The notes under the pieces were generated by a model, which saw only the letters and a list, made by a program, of their open reading frames with translations, was not told the origin of the DNA and did no database searches. A DNA stretch of 64,000 nucleotides from Alteromonas marina. GTDB lineage: Bacteria; Pseudomonadota; Gammaproteobacteria; Enterobacterales; Alteromonadaceae. A program made the position numbers and the translations under genes. Where the stretch lies: positions 1 through 64,000 of the forward strand of contig NZ_JWLW01000056.1 in assembly GCF_000808575.1 (NCBI RefSeq). Reading direction: 5' to 3'. Positions 27,884-36,995 of this stretch are shown piece after piece. Positions within the stretch are counted from its first letter, which is position 1. Each line of letters begins with the position of its first letter.

Positions 27884-28667
27884 TTACCACCTATTAATAT
27901 GCTGAGTTTCTGGTTTAGCCAGCCATTCTCTGCCTTTTAGCATGCCTTCCCAATAAATGGGTGGAAGCAACTTTTCTTTTAAATACCATGCTAGGCGCGA
28001 CGGTTTGGTACCGTCAAGTACCCACGTTGGCATGCTGTTTAGGATTTTCCCGCCGTAGCCAAATTCGGCCAATATCACTTTACCTCGCTCTACAGTAAGC
28101 GGGCAGCTGCCATAACCGTTGTATATGGCTTTATCTATTTGCACACCGCGCTCGTAAAGTAAGTTATTGGCAACCACCGGGGCCTGCATTCGCGCCCGCC
28201 CCTACAATCACTACCGCATGAGAGTGTTCGGCATGGTCGTTAGGTGTCTCACCGCCGTTTTTTAGGCGACGGACTACCCCGCTCAAGTCATAGCCTGCTT
28301 TCTGTGATAAGCCGAGTACCTCTTCATAAGAAAGAGTTTTGGTTGCGGTCATGGCCCATAGCGTAATGGAGCGAGTGCCGGTTCGGCAGTAAGCAAATAC
28401 GGGGCCTTCTAATTTTTGTAGGTTCGCTTCAAACGTTATTGCGTCTTGCTGAGTTACTTTACCGCTCACTACAGGCTGATATACGCAAGGTAAACCCAGT
28501 GAAGATGCTTTTGCTTCTATTTCAGCAAAAGTGGGCTGGTCTGCGCCTTCACCGTCAGGGCGGTTACAAATAATAGATTTGAACCCTGCTGCTTTTATTG
28601 CTTCTATATCGTCTACTGATATTTGAGGGCAGACAGATAGCTGTTGTGTTACATTGGCATATTGCAT
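27884..28667 (-). pseudogene. DUF442-sulfide:quinone oxidoreductase fusion with the centre deleted
   Basis: The gene begins with a complete DUF442 phosphatase-like domain and then the first strand of an FAD-binding fold (AVVIVGAGA). At about 28,190-28,198 this jumps, out of frame, to the C-terminal end of a sulfide:quinone oxidoreductase: APVVANNLLYERG, the YNGYGSCPLTVERGK block and LPPIYWEGMLKGREWL. Intact bifunctional proteins of this kind are about 550 residues as I recall, so roughly 290 residues, including the rest of the FAD fold and the catalytic cysteines, are gone. Sulfide oxidation by this protein is therefore lost. A short frame from 28,189 could express only a 101-residue tail. 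Confidence 0.8.
28164..28667 (-). CDS. DUF442/TIGR01244-type phosphatase-like sulfur protein (surviving N-terminal domain)
   Basis: About 168 residues from the ATG at 28,667, which has a GAGGGTG ribosome binding site; an earlier start overlapping the dioxygenase gene is less likely. The P-loop FAYCRTGTRS near residue 100 is the cysteine-phosphatase or rhodanese-like active site of this family, which moves sulfane sulfur in sulfide and persulfide pathways. The last 12 residues (after VVIVGAGA) are out-of-frame nonsense produced by the deletion. The domain itself looks complete and could still fold. Confidence 0.7.
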   Translation of the reverse strand: MQYANVTQQLSVCPQISVDDIEAIKAAGFKSIICNRPDGEGADQPTFAEIEAKASSLGLPCVYQPVVSGKVTQQDAITFEANLQKLEGPVFAYCRTGTRSITLWAMTATKTLSYEEVLGLSQKAGYDLSGVVRRLKNGGETPNDHAEHSHAVVIVGAGANAGPGGCQ

Positions 28668-28677
28668 AATTTCACCC

Positions 28678-29532
28678 TCAAATAGCATTCACAGGAATTT
28701 TTATGAACTGCTTGCCGCCTTCAGATGTTGCGCCAAACTGGCCGTTTCGAAGGTTTGCTTGTATAGCAGGCAAAAGTAACTTGGGTACCGCAAGGGTTGC
28801 ATCTCTTGCCTCGCGCTTTTCAACATATTCCTGAAGGGTTACTTCTGGGCGAATTTGCTTATTTGTTTCTTTCGCTTCTTTGATCGATACCGTTGATAGC
28901 GGAGCTGCACCTTCTTTAGGATAGTCGTGACCAAGATAAACGGTGGTGTCGTCAGGCAGAGTGAAGAAGCGCTGAATGGTATTGTAAAGTTGCTCGGCAC
29001 TGCCACCCGGGAAGTCGCAGCGCGCCGTTCCTAAGTTAGGGGCGAACATGGTGTCGCCTACAAATATTTTGCCGTCTACCAAGAAGCTTGCGCAGGCTGG
29101 CGTATGCCCCGGCGTATGCCATACTTTTACTTCATATTCACCGATATTGAAGGTGTCACCTTCTTCGAACAGCACATCGAACTGACTGCCATCCCTTGGT
29201 GTGTCGTTCGCCGTTTCAAATACGTCTAGCCAGGTATCTAGCACCGTTTTAATACCTGAGCCAATACCAATTTTGCCGCCAATCTTAGACTTTAAATAGT
29301 GCGCTGCGGTAATATGGTCGGCGTGCACATGGGTTTCTAAAATCCACTTGTTCTTAAGCTGGTTTTGATTGACGAAGTCGATAACTTTGTCGGCGCTTTC
29401 CATTGACGCCCGTCCCGAAAAGATATCGTAATCGGCAACCGAATCTATCACGCCACACTCTTTGGAAGCAGGGTCGAATAGCACATAAGTAAACGTGGCC
29501 GTTTTGTTATCGTAAAATGTTTCAACGTTCAT
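28678..29532 (-). CDS. persulfide dioxygenase-like metallo-beta-lactamase-fold protein (ETHE1/Blh type)
   Basis: A 284-residue protein with the metal-binding motifs THVHADH (residues about 62-68), HTPGHTPA (about 138-145), GDT (about 158) and LGHDYP (about 222). Relatives oxidise glutathione persulfide to sulfite and glutathione with mononuclear iron. It lies between the sulfite exporter gene (10-base gap) and the DUF442 domain, the expected order for a sulfide detoxification operon. All metal ligands appear present. Confidence 0.85.
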   Translation of the reverse strand: MNVETFYDNKTATFTYVLFDPASKECGVIDSVADYDIFSGRASMESADKVIDFVNQNQLKNKWILETHVHADHITAAHYLKSKIGGKIGIGSGIKTVLDTWLDVFETANDTPRDGSQFDVLFEEGDTFNIGEYEVKVWHTPGHTPACASFLVDGKIFVGDTMFAPNLGTARCDFPGGSAEQLYNTIQRFFTLPDDTTVYLGHDYPKEGAAPLSTVSIKEAKETNKQIRPEVTLQEYVEKREARDATLAVPKLLLPAIQANLRNGQFGATSEGGKQFIKIPVNAI

Positions 29533-29542
29533 AGATGTTCTC

Positions 29543-30343
29543 CTAGAGAAGTTCTTTGGTCATGATGAAAACGGCAATAACTAGAGTGAAAAATGCAAAG
29601 AACTTCTGCAAAGCTGCACCGTCTAGTTTTCCCGCCACCTTCGTGGAGACAGCCATCCCAATAAACGTGGCTACCAGCATAAGCGGCAGCAAAGGCATCT
29701 CCAATTGAATTCCGGTTTGTAGGTCACCAATAAAGCCAAGCAACGACTTTAAGGCGATAATGAATAGCGACGCGCCCACCGCGTTTTTCATGGGCATGCC
29801 TAAAATAAGTACTAAGGCAGGTATAATAAGAAAGCCCCCGCCCGCGCCGAGTATGCCGGTAACAACACCAACTACGGCGCCTTCAATGACTATCAGCCCT
29901 ACGTTGGGTTGTTTGTTCTCAATTACCTGTGCTGCTGGTGCTGATTTGCTGTAAGCCTTTTTTAACATCATGGCAGCCGAGGCCAGCATCAGCATGGCGA
30001 ACAGAACCATGATGCCTAGATTCTTATCTATAGTGAGCGATTGAAAGGAAATGGTTTCGGGAATGGCAGGCATTAAAAATGCCCGTGTCAGATAAACGGC
30101 AATGATAGAAGGCACTGCAAATAAAATAGACGCTTTAATGTCAACTAAACCTTCCTTGAAATACCTTACTGCACCGAATGCGGCCGTGGCACCCACAATA
30201 AGCAATGAATAGCCGGTGGCGACATCTGGCGTAACACCCATTAAGTAAACGAGGATAGGTACAGTAAGGATTGAGCCCCCTCCGCCTATTACGCCTAAAA
30301 CCATCCCCATAAGAGCAGCAGCGATGTAGCCAAGAATAATCAT
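29543..30343 (-). CDS. TauE/SafE family sulfite exporter-like membrane protein
   Basis: A 266-residue membrane protein with about eight helices and the family's repeated GxGGG(S/F) pattern: GVIGGGGSILTVPILVYL near the N-terminus and GILGAGGGFLIIPALVLI near residue 165. It would export sulfite made by the persulfide dioxygenase encoded downstream. It is the first gene of the leftward cluster and faces the Rrf2 regulator. Confidence 0.85.
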   Translation of the reverse strand: MIILGYIAAALMGMVLGVIGGGGSILTVPILVYLMGVTPDVATGYSLLIVGATAAFGAVRYFKEGLVDIKASILFAVPSIIAVYLTRAFLMPAIPETISFQSLTIDKNLGIMVLFAMLMLASAAMMLKKAYSKSAPAAQVIENKQPNVGLIVIEGAVVGVVTGILGAGGGFLIIPALVLILGMPMKNAVGASLFIIALKSLLGFIGDLQTGIQLEMPLLPLMLVATFIGMAVSTKVAGKLDGAALQKFFAFFTLVIAVFIMTKELL

Positions 30344-30380
30344 ATCGACACCTTATTTCATTTTGTTATATCATAGAACA

Positions 30381-30415
30381 AAATATATATTAATGTACAT
30401 CTCAAGTATATATTT
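30381..30415. promoter_or_regulatory. inverted repeat between tauE-like gene and Rrf2 regulator
   Basis: A perfect 9-base inverted repeat (AAATATATA, 17-base spacer, TATATATTT) whose spacer contains the palindrome ATGTACAT. It lies between two divergent genes and has the AT-rich symmetrical form of Rrf2/NsrR-type operators, so it is the likely site for the adjacent regulator. The AT-only arms make chance symmetry more likely than usual. Confidence 0.5.
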
Positions 30416-30472
30416 AATTTTCGTGCTGCTGTAACATCAGGAAAGTTGAACTTAGCGTTTATGATAAATTCC

Positions 30473-30925
30473 ATGAAAATCAATACTTTTACCAATTTGG
30501 CTTTTCGCGTTTTGATATATCTCGCGCTACGAAAAAACCACCTTGTGAAGACAAGCGATATTGCAGATGCGTACTTCGTGTCTTTCAACCACTTAAAGAA
30601 AGTCATTACGCTGCTTATTGAGCAGGGGTATGTCACTGGCACAAAAGGTCGCGGTGGTGGTATTACGCTGGCCAAAGAAGCAGAAGAAATTAATTTAGGC
30701 GATGTTTTTCGCCTTACCGTAGAAGACGTGGCATTGGCTGAATGCTTTGCATCACCAACGAATAAGTGCGTGATCTCGCCAGCGTGTCGCTTGAAGTCAA
30801 TTCTTCAAAACGCGGCTGATAAATTCATCAGCGAGCTTGACCAATTTACACTGTACGATTTAGTGAAAGACAGAGAGGGCGCACTAGCCATGCACCTTGC
30901 CATCGATTTTATAGAAGTTGAATAG
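30473..30925 (+). CDS. Rrf2 family (NsrR-like) iron-sulfur transcriptional regulator
   Basis: 150 residues from the ATG at 30,473; the start was chosen because the family begins M-x-(I/L)-T-x-FT-x-x. The winged helix spans about residues 1-75 (TSDIADAYFVSFNHLKKVI, then KGRGGGITLA), and three cysteines in AECFASPTNKCVISPACRL fit the C-x7-C-x5-C cluster site of NsrR. Such proteins sense nitric oxide or reactive sulfur through the cluster. It diverges from the sulfur cluster and precedes the YeeE genes, so it probably controls both. Confidence 0.85.
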   Translation: MKINTFTNLAFRVLIYLALRKNHLVKTSDIADAYFVSFNHLKKVITLLIEQGYVTGTKGRGGGITLAKEAEEINLGDVFRLTVEDVALAECFASPTNKCVISPACRLKSILQNAADKFISELDQFTLYDLVKDREGALAMHLAIDFIEVE

Positions 30926-31015
30926 CAGGCCTTATTTAGGCTGCTGTTTATAATATGTTTTATAAGAAAATGCTTTTTAAGTAAGGCATTACACGAGTAG
31001 ATTTAGGAGAGAAAA

Positions 31016-31444
31016 TTGGAAAACTGGACATCAACTCCCTTTGAACCGCTTACCGGCTTGGCAGGTGGGCTGCTTATTGGTTTATCAGTGGTTTTATTAC
31101 TGCTTACCCTTGGCCGTATTGCCGGTATTTCGGGTATTGCCGCAGGCGCAATGACACAGCGTGGCATTGAACGTTACTGGCGCTTAGCCTTTATAGCAGG
31201 CATTGTTTTATCTGCCGTGCTTTATATGGTGTTTGTTGGCGATTTACAGGTTCAAACTCAAATGAGCTCGGCATGGTTAGTAATTGCGGGCTTATTAGTC
31301 GGCTTTGGCACACGCCTTGGTTCTGGATGTACGTCGGGCCATGGGGTAGCAGGCTTATCTCGATTATCCCCCCGCTCTATTGTGGCAACGCTTACTTTTA
31401 TGGCGGCTGCAATCGTGACCACGAATATTATCAGACACCTATAA
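31016..31444 (+). CDS. YeeE/YedE family transporter, half 1
   Basis: A 142-residue membrane protein with four helices and the signature [16 protein letters not shown] near residue 105, whose cysteine is the thiosulfate or sulfur-relay residue of the YeeE family. It starts at TTG with an AGGAGAG ribosome binding site. Paired half-size YeeE proteins move sulfur compounds across the inner membrane. It lies 90 bases after the Rrf2 gene and 21 before the second half. Confidence 0.85.
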   Translation: MENWTSTPFEPLTGLAGGLLIGLSVVLLLLTLGRIAGISGIAAGAMTQRGIERYWRLAFIAGIVLSAVLYMVFVGDLQVQTQMSSAWLVIAGLLVGFGTRLGSGCTSGHGVAGLSRLSPRSIVATLTFMAAAIVTTNIIRHL

Positions 31445-31465
31445 GTTACCGAGGAGCATGTACTT

Positions 31466-31885
31466 ATGAGAGCAATTATCGCCTCGCTTATTTGTGGGCT
31501 TTTATTTGGTTTAGGCCTTATTATATCGGGTATGAGCAACCCTGCCCGCGTGCTGAACTTTTTAGATTTCAGTGCCAACTGGGATGCCACGCTAGCATTT
31601 GTGATGGGTGGTGCTATTTTGGTGGCTGCACCGGGAATGTATTGGGTGCGCAAGCGCAGCAAACCCTTGTTTGCGAATAAGTTTGATATTCCTACCAGCA
31701 AAACCATTGATGCAAAGCTAATTCTTGGCTCTGCGGCGTTTGGCATTGGCTGGGGTATTAGCGGCTTTTGCCCAGGGCCTGCAGTAGTGGCGATTGCGTC
31801 GCTTCAAACTGATGTGCTGTTGTTTGTAGGTGCCATGATTGTCGGCATGTTGGCGCAGCATTGGTTGAAGCCAAAAGCGGCTTAA
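31466..31885 (+). CDS. YeeE/YedE family transporter, half 2 (DUF6691 type)
   Basis: A 139-residue membrane protein, partner of the preceding gene, with GFGLIISGM-like and the C-terminal [16 protein letters not shown] motif near residue 100 that carries the second conserved cysteine. The two halves together make a full transporter. The GAGGAGC-like site before the ATG is good. Confidence 0.85.
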   Translation: MRAIIASLICGLLFGLGLIISGMSNPARVLNFLDFSANWDATLAFVMGGAILVAAPGMYWVRKRSKPLFANKFDIPTSKTIDAKLILGSAAFGIGWGISGFCPGPAVVAIASLQTDVLLFVGAMIVGMLAQHWLKPKAA

Positions 31886-31904
31886 ATCATAACTACCCTT
31901 GCGG

Positions 31905-31928
31905 CTTTATCCCCTAGTGGGGATAAAG
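31905..31928. terminator. hairpin between convergent genes
   Basis: CTTTATCCCC and GGGGATAAAG form a perfect 10-base stem with a 4-base loop between the YeeE genes and nhaC, which converge. There is no strong T run, so it may be a transcript end protected by structure rather than a classical terminator. Confidence 0.5.
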
Positions 31929-31990
31929 TCGTAATTATCCCTTTAAGGGGGTAAACGCGGCAGCCACTTCCAAAATTCAAAATAGCTGAC

Positions 31991-33388
31991 TTATCGTTTT
32001 GCGGTTTTCCCTTTCAATAAACCTATCCCCAATGCGGCCATGATCACTGCAACAACGCCGTTTAGATAGTTGAAAAAGGCATAAGGCGCGTAATCGAGCA
32101 CGTCAACGCCTAGGGTAGCAGAGTAGAACGCGCCGGCGGTTGTCCATGGTATAAGCCCTGTGGTCATGGTTGCCCCCTCTTCTACCGACCTTGATAGCAC
32201 GGCAGGGTCAAGATTTTGCTGTTCATATTTTGGTTTAAACAATTGGCAGTTTAAAATAATAGATATATAAGCCTCGCCCATAGCTAGGTTACCTAAAAAA
32301 CCCGATGCTATGGTAACTGCAATTAAGGTTGCCGTGCGTTTTACCCGTTCAACAATGCCCGCCAACAGCGCCGCTAAAAAACCTGCGCCGTGTAATATGC
32401 CGCCTAGTGCGATTGCCATTAGGGCAAGGAGTAGCGTCCAACTCATGCTGCTGATGCCGCCCCTACCTAAAAGCGCATCTAAGTTTTCGATACCCGTGTT
32501 TTGTGGGATGTTTTCCCACAGTGCATTGAGAACGCTAATGGTGTTGGTATCTTGGTAAAAAATAGCGATGATTACGGCAAGCAAAATGCTGCACGACATA
32601 GTCACTTCAGCCGTAACTTTTTTGATGCTTAGCACTGTAAGCGATACCAAGGGTAACAGTGTTATGTAGGGTGCAAGGTTATAGTGGCTGGCAAGCGCGG
32701 CTTTGATTTCAACTACATCTTCAACATTTAAATTCTGGTTTGCATAACTGAACCCTAATGCCAAGAAAATAACGAAGGTGAGAAGAAAGCTGGGCAGTGT
32801 AGTCAACAACATGGCGTACATATGCCGATAAAGATTGGTGCCCGCACTCATGGCCGCGAGATTGGTGGTATCAGAAACTGGCGACATTTTATCGCCAAAG
32901 GTGGCACCGCATACCACCATGGCCGCCACAATGGGCAGTGGTATGTTCATGGCTGCGCCAATACCCATTAGCACTACGCCCATAGTACCCACGGTTCCCC
33001 ACGATGTTCCCGTAGCTACCGACATGACCGCACACAAAATTAATCCCACCGCTAGGAATATACTGGGGTTTAACCAGCCTAAACCGTAATAAATTAACGT
33101 TGAGATAGTGCCGCTTTGCATAAAGCTTGCGATAACCATACCTAAAAGGATAAAGATATAAATTGCCGGCATGGCCCGGGTTAGTGCGCTGGTCATTAAT
33201 TCGCGGATTTGCAGGTACGAGTGCCCCAAACTAAACGCATTAACACCAGCCCAAAGTAAACATAAAAAAATGAGCGCATGCAGGCTAATACCTAGGCCAA
33301 ACAACCCACCCGCTATTAGCGCGACAATAACGCTAAAACAAACCAGTGACTGAGCAAAACTAGGGTTACGCAAAGACTTAGGCGACAT
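31991..33388 (-). CDS. NhaC family Na+/H+ antiporter
   Basis: A 465-residue membrane protein with about eleven helices. The family pattern is seen in GTSWGTVGTMGVVLMGIG near residue 130, GATFGDKMSPVSDTTNLA near 162 and GAGFLAALLAG in the C-terminal half. It exchanges sodium, or possibly amino acids or malate, for protons across the inner membrane. It stands alone, facing the YeeE genes, with tRNA-Arg upstream. Confidence 0.85.
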   Translation of the reverse strand: MSPKSLRNPSFAQSLVCFSVIVALIAGGLFGLGISLHALIFLCLLWAGVNAFSLGHSYLQIRELMTSALTRAMPAIYIFILLGMVIASFMQSGTISTLIYYGLGWLNPSIFLAVGLILCAVMSVATGTSWGTVGTMGVVLMGIGAAMNIPLPIVAAMVVCGATFGDKMSPVSDTTNLAAMSAGTNLYRHMYAMLLTTLPSFLLTFVIFLALGFSYANQNLNVEDVVEIKAALASHYNLAPYITLLPLVSLTVLSIKKVTAEVTMSCSILLAVIIAIFYQDTNTISVLNALWENIPQNTGIENLDALLGRGGISSMSWTLLLALMAIALGGILHGAGFLAALLAGIVERVKRTATLIAVTIASGFLGNLAMGEAYISIILNCQLFKPKYEQQNLDPAVLSRSVEEGATMTTGLIPWTTAGAFYSATLGVDVLDYAPYAFFNYLNGVVAVIMAALGIGLLKGKTAKR

Positions 33389-33511
33389 GAGGGCTCGTTG
33401 ATACGTTTGAAAAAATGGAAGTAGTGAAAAACAGTATAGCGACTTTGCTATGCGTTGGAATGACTTTAACGCTGCATAGGCTTGGGATGCGCACAGTGCT
33501 TCAGAAAGAAA

Positions 33512-33588
33512 TGGCCCGCCCTAGAGGATTCGAACCTCTGACCTCGGCCTCCGGAGGGCCGCGCTCTATCCAGCTGAGCTAAGGGCGG
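33512..33588 (-). tRNA. tRNA-Arg (anticodon CCG)
   Basis: A 77-base cloverleaf including the encoded CCA. Acceptor CCGCCCT pairs with AGGGCGG, the D arm is GCTC-GAGC, the anticodon loop CTCCGGA gives CCG, and the TpsiC arm is AGAGG-TTCGAAT-CCTCT. All stems pair. Its 3' half is the closest match to the degenerate fragment at 20,125. Confidence 0.95.
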
Positions 33589-33777
33589 TTTGTAGAACCA
33601 GTGAGATAATCACTGAGCATTTACAACAAGGAATACGCGACTACACGCATGCTGCAAACGGGGCGTAATAATACTGACGCCACGGGCTGGCTTCAACTCA
33701 TTTATTAAAATCTCTTTAGATGGCTTGGCATAAGCGTTAAAAATCCTTACTTTTTATAGGTAATTGGCTTCAAATAG

Positions 33778-33805
33778 TTGTTCAACCCCAATTAACCGTT
33801 ATAAT
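33778..33805 (+). promoter_or_regulatory. sigma-70 type promoter for the cytochrome c5 gene
   Basis: TTGTTC, a 16-base spacer and a perfect TATAAT end 48 bases before the ATG of the cytochrome gene. Confidence 0.6.
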
Positions 33806-33852
33806 CTGGCCAGTTATATTTTAAACAAATTCATCATTGCCTGGAGACAGAT

Positions 33853-34260
33853 GTGAAATTAAAAACTTGGTTAACTGTTGCTGCTACTGCGCTAACTGTA
33901 TTTGCAGCACAAGCACAAGAAATGAGTAACGATGAAATTGCCGATCGCATTAAGCCGGTAGGTCAGGTACACGTTGCAGGTGCAGCCGCCGAAGGTAGCG
34001 GTGGTGCAGCTGGCGGCGCAAAGTCTGGCGAAGACGTTTACAACTCTGCATGTGTAGCTTGCCACTCTGCAGGTGTTCTGGGCGCTCCTAAAGTTCACGT
34101 TGCCGCCGATTGGCAACCTCGCCTAGACGAGCGCGGTCTTGACGGCGTATGGCAGAATGCTTTGAACGGTATTAATGCTATGCCTCCTCGTGGTACCTGT
34201 GGCAACTGTTCTGACGACGAAATTAAAGCCGCTATTGAGTACATGATTGAAGGTATCTAA
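33853..34260 (+). CDS. cytochrome c5 family protein
   Basis: A 135-residue secreted haem protein. A signal peptide spans residues 1-21 (ending FAAQAQE). After a Gly/Ala-rich linker comes the haem site CVACHS near residue 67 and the axial methionine in NAMPPRG near 112; a further CGNC near 117 is typical of cytochrome c5. It carries electrons in the periplasm to a terminal oxidase or reductase. Its own promoter lies upstream and a terminator follows. Confidence 0.9.
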   Translation: MKLKTWLTVAATALTVFAAQAQEMSNDEIADRIKPVGQVHVAGAAAEGSGGAAGGAKSGEDVYNSACVACHSAGVLGAPKVHVAADWQPRLDERGLDGVWQNALNGINAMPPRGTCGNCSDDEIKAAIEYMIEGI

Positions 34261-34288
34261 TACCTGATATATAGCAACAACTTGATGG

Positions 34289-34350
34289 AAAAAGTAGCGT
34301 TTTACCCGCTGATCGGGTAGTTTAAACCGTTGGGGAAACGTTACTTTTTT
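34289..34350 (+). terminator. terminator after cytochrome c5
   Basis: Long imperfect hairpin: AAAAAGTAGCGTTT pairs with AAACGTTACTTTTTT, enclosing an inner stem TACCCG/CGGGTA, and ends in a T6 run just before the next gene's ribosome binding site. Confidence 0.7.
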
Positions 34351-34363
34351 ACTGGCGAGCGGA

Positions 34364-36964
34364 ATGTCAAAAGATTCGACGCAACACGAATTGACGGAAG
34401 ATGAACTGCGCGAACTTATACCGCAGCTTCAACAACTTACCGACAAATACAAACGCGCTGAACGTGTTCAGAAGGCGCTTTTTGATATTTCTGAACTTGC
34501 CAGCTCTGTAAGCCACCTAAATCGCCTTTACTCCGCTATTCATGAAATCATTGCCGACTTCATGAACGCAGACAACTTCTTTGTTGCCTTTTACGAACCA
34601 GAGACCCACATTGTCGACTTTGCCTATTTTGTTGATGAATTCGACGAAAAAACTGTCAGGCAATTACCCGCTGCACAGCTTATGGATGGCATGACCGGTT
34701 ATATTCTAAAAACCGGCCACCACTTGTTCTACAAACGCGATGACGAAGAACGCTTAGCTTCAGAATACGGTATTAAACTTGTGGGCTCGCCACCCGTTGA
34801 ATGGTTGGGGGTACCGCTAAAACGCGGTAGTCAAGTTATTGGAGCAATGGTAGTGCAAACTTACGATGAAGGCGTGCACTACAGTCAGGAAGATTTAGAA
34901 GTTCTACTTTTTGTTTCTCAGCATATTGTGACAACCGTAGATAGGGTAAAAAATAGAGAGCTTACCGAGCGCACTATCCGTGAAAGAACCCGTCAGCTGC
35001 GAAAAATTAACGATGACCTACAGGAAGAAATTCTTGAGCGCCAAAAAGTAGAGTCGCTGCAACAAGCACTTTTCGAGATTTCTGAGCTTGCCGCTAATCT
35101 TGAAGGAGATATGGATGCGTTTTATTCCAGTTTGCATGAGATTTTGGCGAGGCTAATTAGTGCGCCAAACTGCTACATAGCCATTCATAATAAAGAAGAG
35201 GGCTTGTTAGAGTTCCCTTATTTTAGCGATACCAAACAAAGTGAAATTGATGCCAGGCCGCTTGGATTGGGGCTGACTGAGTTCGTATTGCGCACTGGGC
35301 AAGCTGAGCTTATCAACCCGCCAAGAGTACTGGAACTTGCAGAGTCAGGGGAAATTGACGTTTCGTTAGCGCAAACGATGTTGAACAGCGCTAACTCGTG
35401 GCTTGGATCGCCACTTGTCGTTGAAGGCGAAATTGCCGGGGTTATTGCGGTTCAAACCTACGGTAAACTGGCAAAATACAATGCCCGCGACCAAGAGCTT
35501 CTGCGTTTTGTTTCGCATCATATTGCAGTAGCCATTGAGCGAAAACGCAACACCGAGTCTATGCAGCGATATAACGTGCAGCTTGAAGAGCGTGTAAAAG
35601 AGCGTACCGCAGAGCTTAACCGCACGAATAAGTTTCTCAAGCAGCAAATTGAAGAGCGTAAAGAGATTGAGCTTAAGCTAATTCACGACGCTCACCACGA
35701 CTCATTAACCGACTTACCTAACCGCGCTATGTTCACCAGCAGATTAGAACTAGCCATTGCCAGTAAGCAACGTTACAGCGATAACTTATTCGCGGTTTTA
35801 TTTATCGACTTAGACCGCTTTAAAGTTATTAACGACACGCTAGGTCACCACGCGGGCGACGAGTTTTTAATTGAGGTCGCCAAACGCATTGCGCTGTGTA
35901 TTCGCGGTCACGACTTATTAGCCCGCTTAGGGGGAGATGAGTTTGTTGTACTATTGGATAACTTTGAAGATGAGGCGGATGTTGAAGAAGTAGCCTGCCG
36001 CATTATTGCATCTATTTCAGAGCCATTTTTACTGGATGGCCGCGAAATGTATTCTGGCGCCAGTGTGGGTATCGCACACTTAGAAACCTATTATCGCAGC
36101 GCCGACGAGGTACTACGCGATGCTGACGCTGCTATGTACCAAGCGAAAACCCTCGGGCGTGGCCGCTATGTCATGTTTGATAAGAGCATGCGCGATAGGC
36201 TGATAGAAGAGCTTGAGCTTGAAAATGAGTTTAGGCGCGCCCTGCGTGAAGAAGAGTTCGATTACTTTTTGCAGCCAGTGATTAACCTAAATGACAGCAG
36301 CACGCTGTACAAAGAAATGTATATTCGCTGGTCTCATCCGGCCTACGGCAAAATAGCCCGAGAGCAGTTTAGACAAGTGGCTGAGCACAGCGGCCTAACG
36401 CTAGACCTTGATTTGTTCCAGCTAAGCAAAGCCTGCGATTTGCTGAAGCACTATGAAAATACCGATGAGCCCATAAATAAGATAGCGGTTAACGTTTCGA
36501 TTAATCATTTACTACAGGCTTCTATGGTTAATCAAATGATTGATGTAATTGCATCTTCTAACGTAGCACCTAGCCAGCTAGTATTTGAGTTCGATGAGAA
36601 TGACTTGAACCGACGCTCGCAGTTCATCTTACCGGCAATTAAAAAGCTTAAACGCGCTGGCGTAACGCTAGTTCTTGATAACTTTGGTAGCGGTTTGGCT
36701 TCACTTAGCTACTTGTTTGCTTACCCGTTCGATTTCATAAAAATTGATCATCGATTTGTGAAGTCACTTCCGCGTTCCCAACGCAATTTAAAGCTTATTC
36801 AATCAGTCATGCTTATTTCTGAACACCTGAAGTTTCAGGTTATCGCAGAGGGTGTGGACTCTGAGGCGCAGCTGGAAGCCCTTAGTGAAATTGAATGTTC
36901 ATACGGTCAGGGCAAAATTTTAAAGCACGCAAAAGTGCTAGATATGGCATCAGTAGCAAGCTAA
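34364..36964 (+). CDS. GAF-GAF-GGDEF-EAL signalling protein with a degenerate EAL domain
   Basis: An 866-residue cytoplasmic protein. Two GAF-like sensor domains (about 35-205 and 240-395) are each preceded by a coiled coil; a third coiled coil leads to the GGDEF domain with an intact ARLGGDEF near residue 524 and an RGHD inhibitory site five residues before it. The EAL domain is decayed at key places: the EAL motif reads KEMYIRW, the ELTE motif reads EFDEND, and DDFG reads DNFG. It is therefore probably a cyclic di-GMP synthase whose EAL domain binds or regulates rather than cleaves. It has no membrane segment. Confidence 0.88.
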   Translation: MSKDSTQHELTEDELRELIPQLQQLTDKYKRAERVQKALFDISELASSVSHLNRLYSAIHEIIADFMNADNFFVAFYEPETHIVDFAYFVDEFDEKTVRQLPAAQLMDGMTGYILKTGHHLFYKRDDEERLASEYGIKLVGSPPVEWLGVPLKRGSQVIGAMVVQTYDEGVHYSQEDLEVLLFVSQHIVTTVDRVKNRELTERTIRERTRQLRKINDDLQEEILERQKVESLQQALFEISELAANLEGDMDAFYSSLHEILARLISAPNCYIAIHNKEEGLLEFPYFSDTKQSEIDARPLGLGLTEFVLRTGQAELINPPRVLELAESGEIDVSLAQTMLNSANSWLGSPLVVEGEIAGVIAVQTYGKLAKYNARDQELLRFVSHHIAVAIERKRNTESMQRYNVQLEERVKERTAELNRTNKFLKQQIEERKEIELKLIHDAHHDSLTDLPNRAMFTSRLELAIASKQRYSDNLFAVLFIDLDRFKVINDTLGHHAGDEFLIEVAKRIALCIRGHDLLARLGGDEFVVLLDNFEDEADVEEVACRIIASISEPFLLDGREMYSGASVGIAHLETYYRSADEVLRDADAAMYQAKTLGRGRYVMFDKSMRDRLIEELELENEFRRALREEEFDYFLQPVINLNDSSTLYKEMYIRWSHPAYGKIAREQFRQVAEHSGLTLDLDLFQLSKACDLLKHYENTDEPINKIAVNVSINHLLQASMVNQMIDVIASSNVAPSQLVFEFDENDLNRRSQFILPAIKKLKRAGVTLVLDNFGSGLASLSYLFAYPFDFIKIDHRFVKSLPRSQRNLKLIQSVMLISEHLKFQVIAEGVDSEAQLEALSEIECSYGQGKILKHAKVLDMASVAS

Positions 36965-36995
36965 AAGTAAGTACTAACTTGCACTTTCAACATTA

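Noticed and set aside
31258..31746. 162-codon minus-strand frame across the YeeE genes
   Set aside because: It is antisense to two genes with clear transporter motifs and matches nothing.
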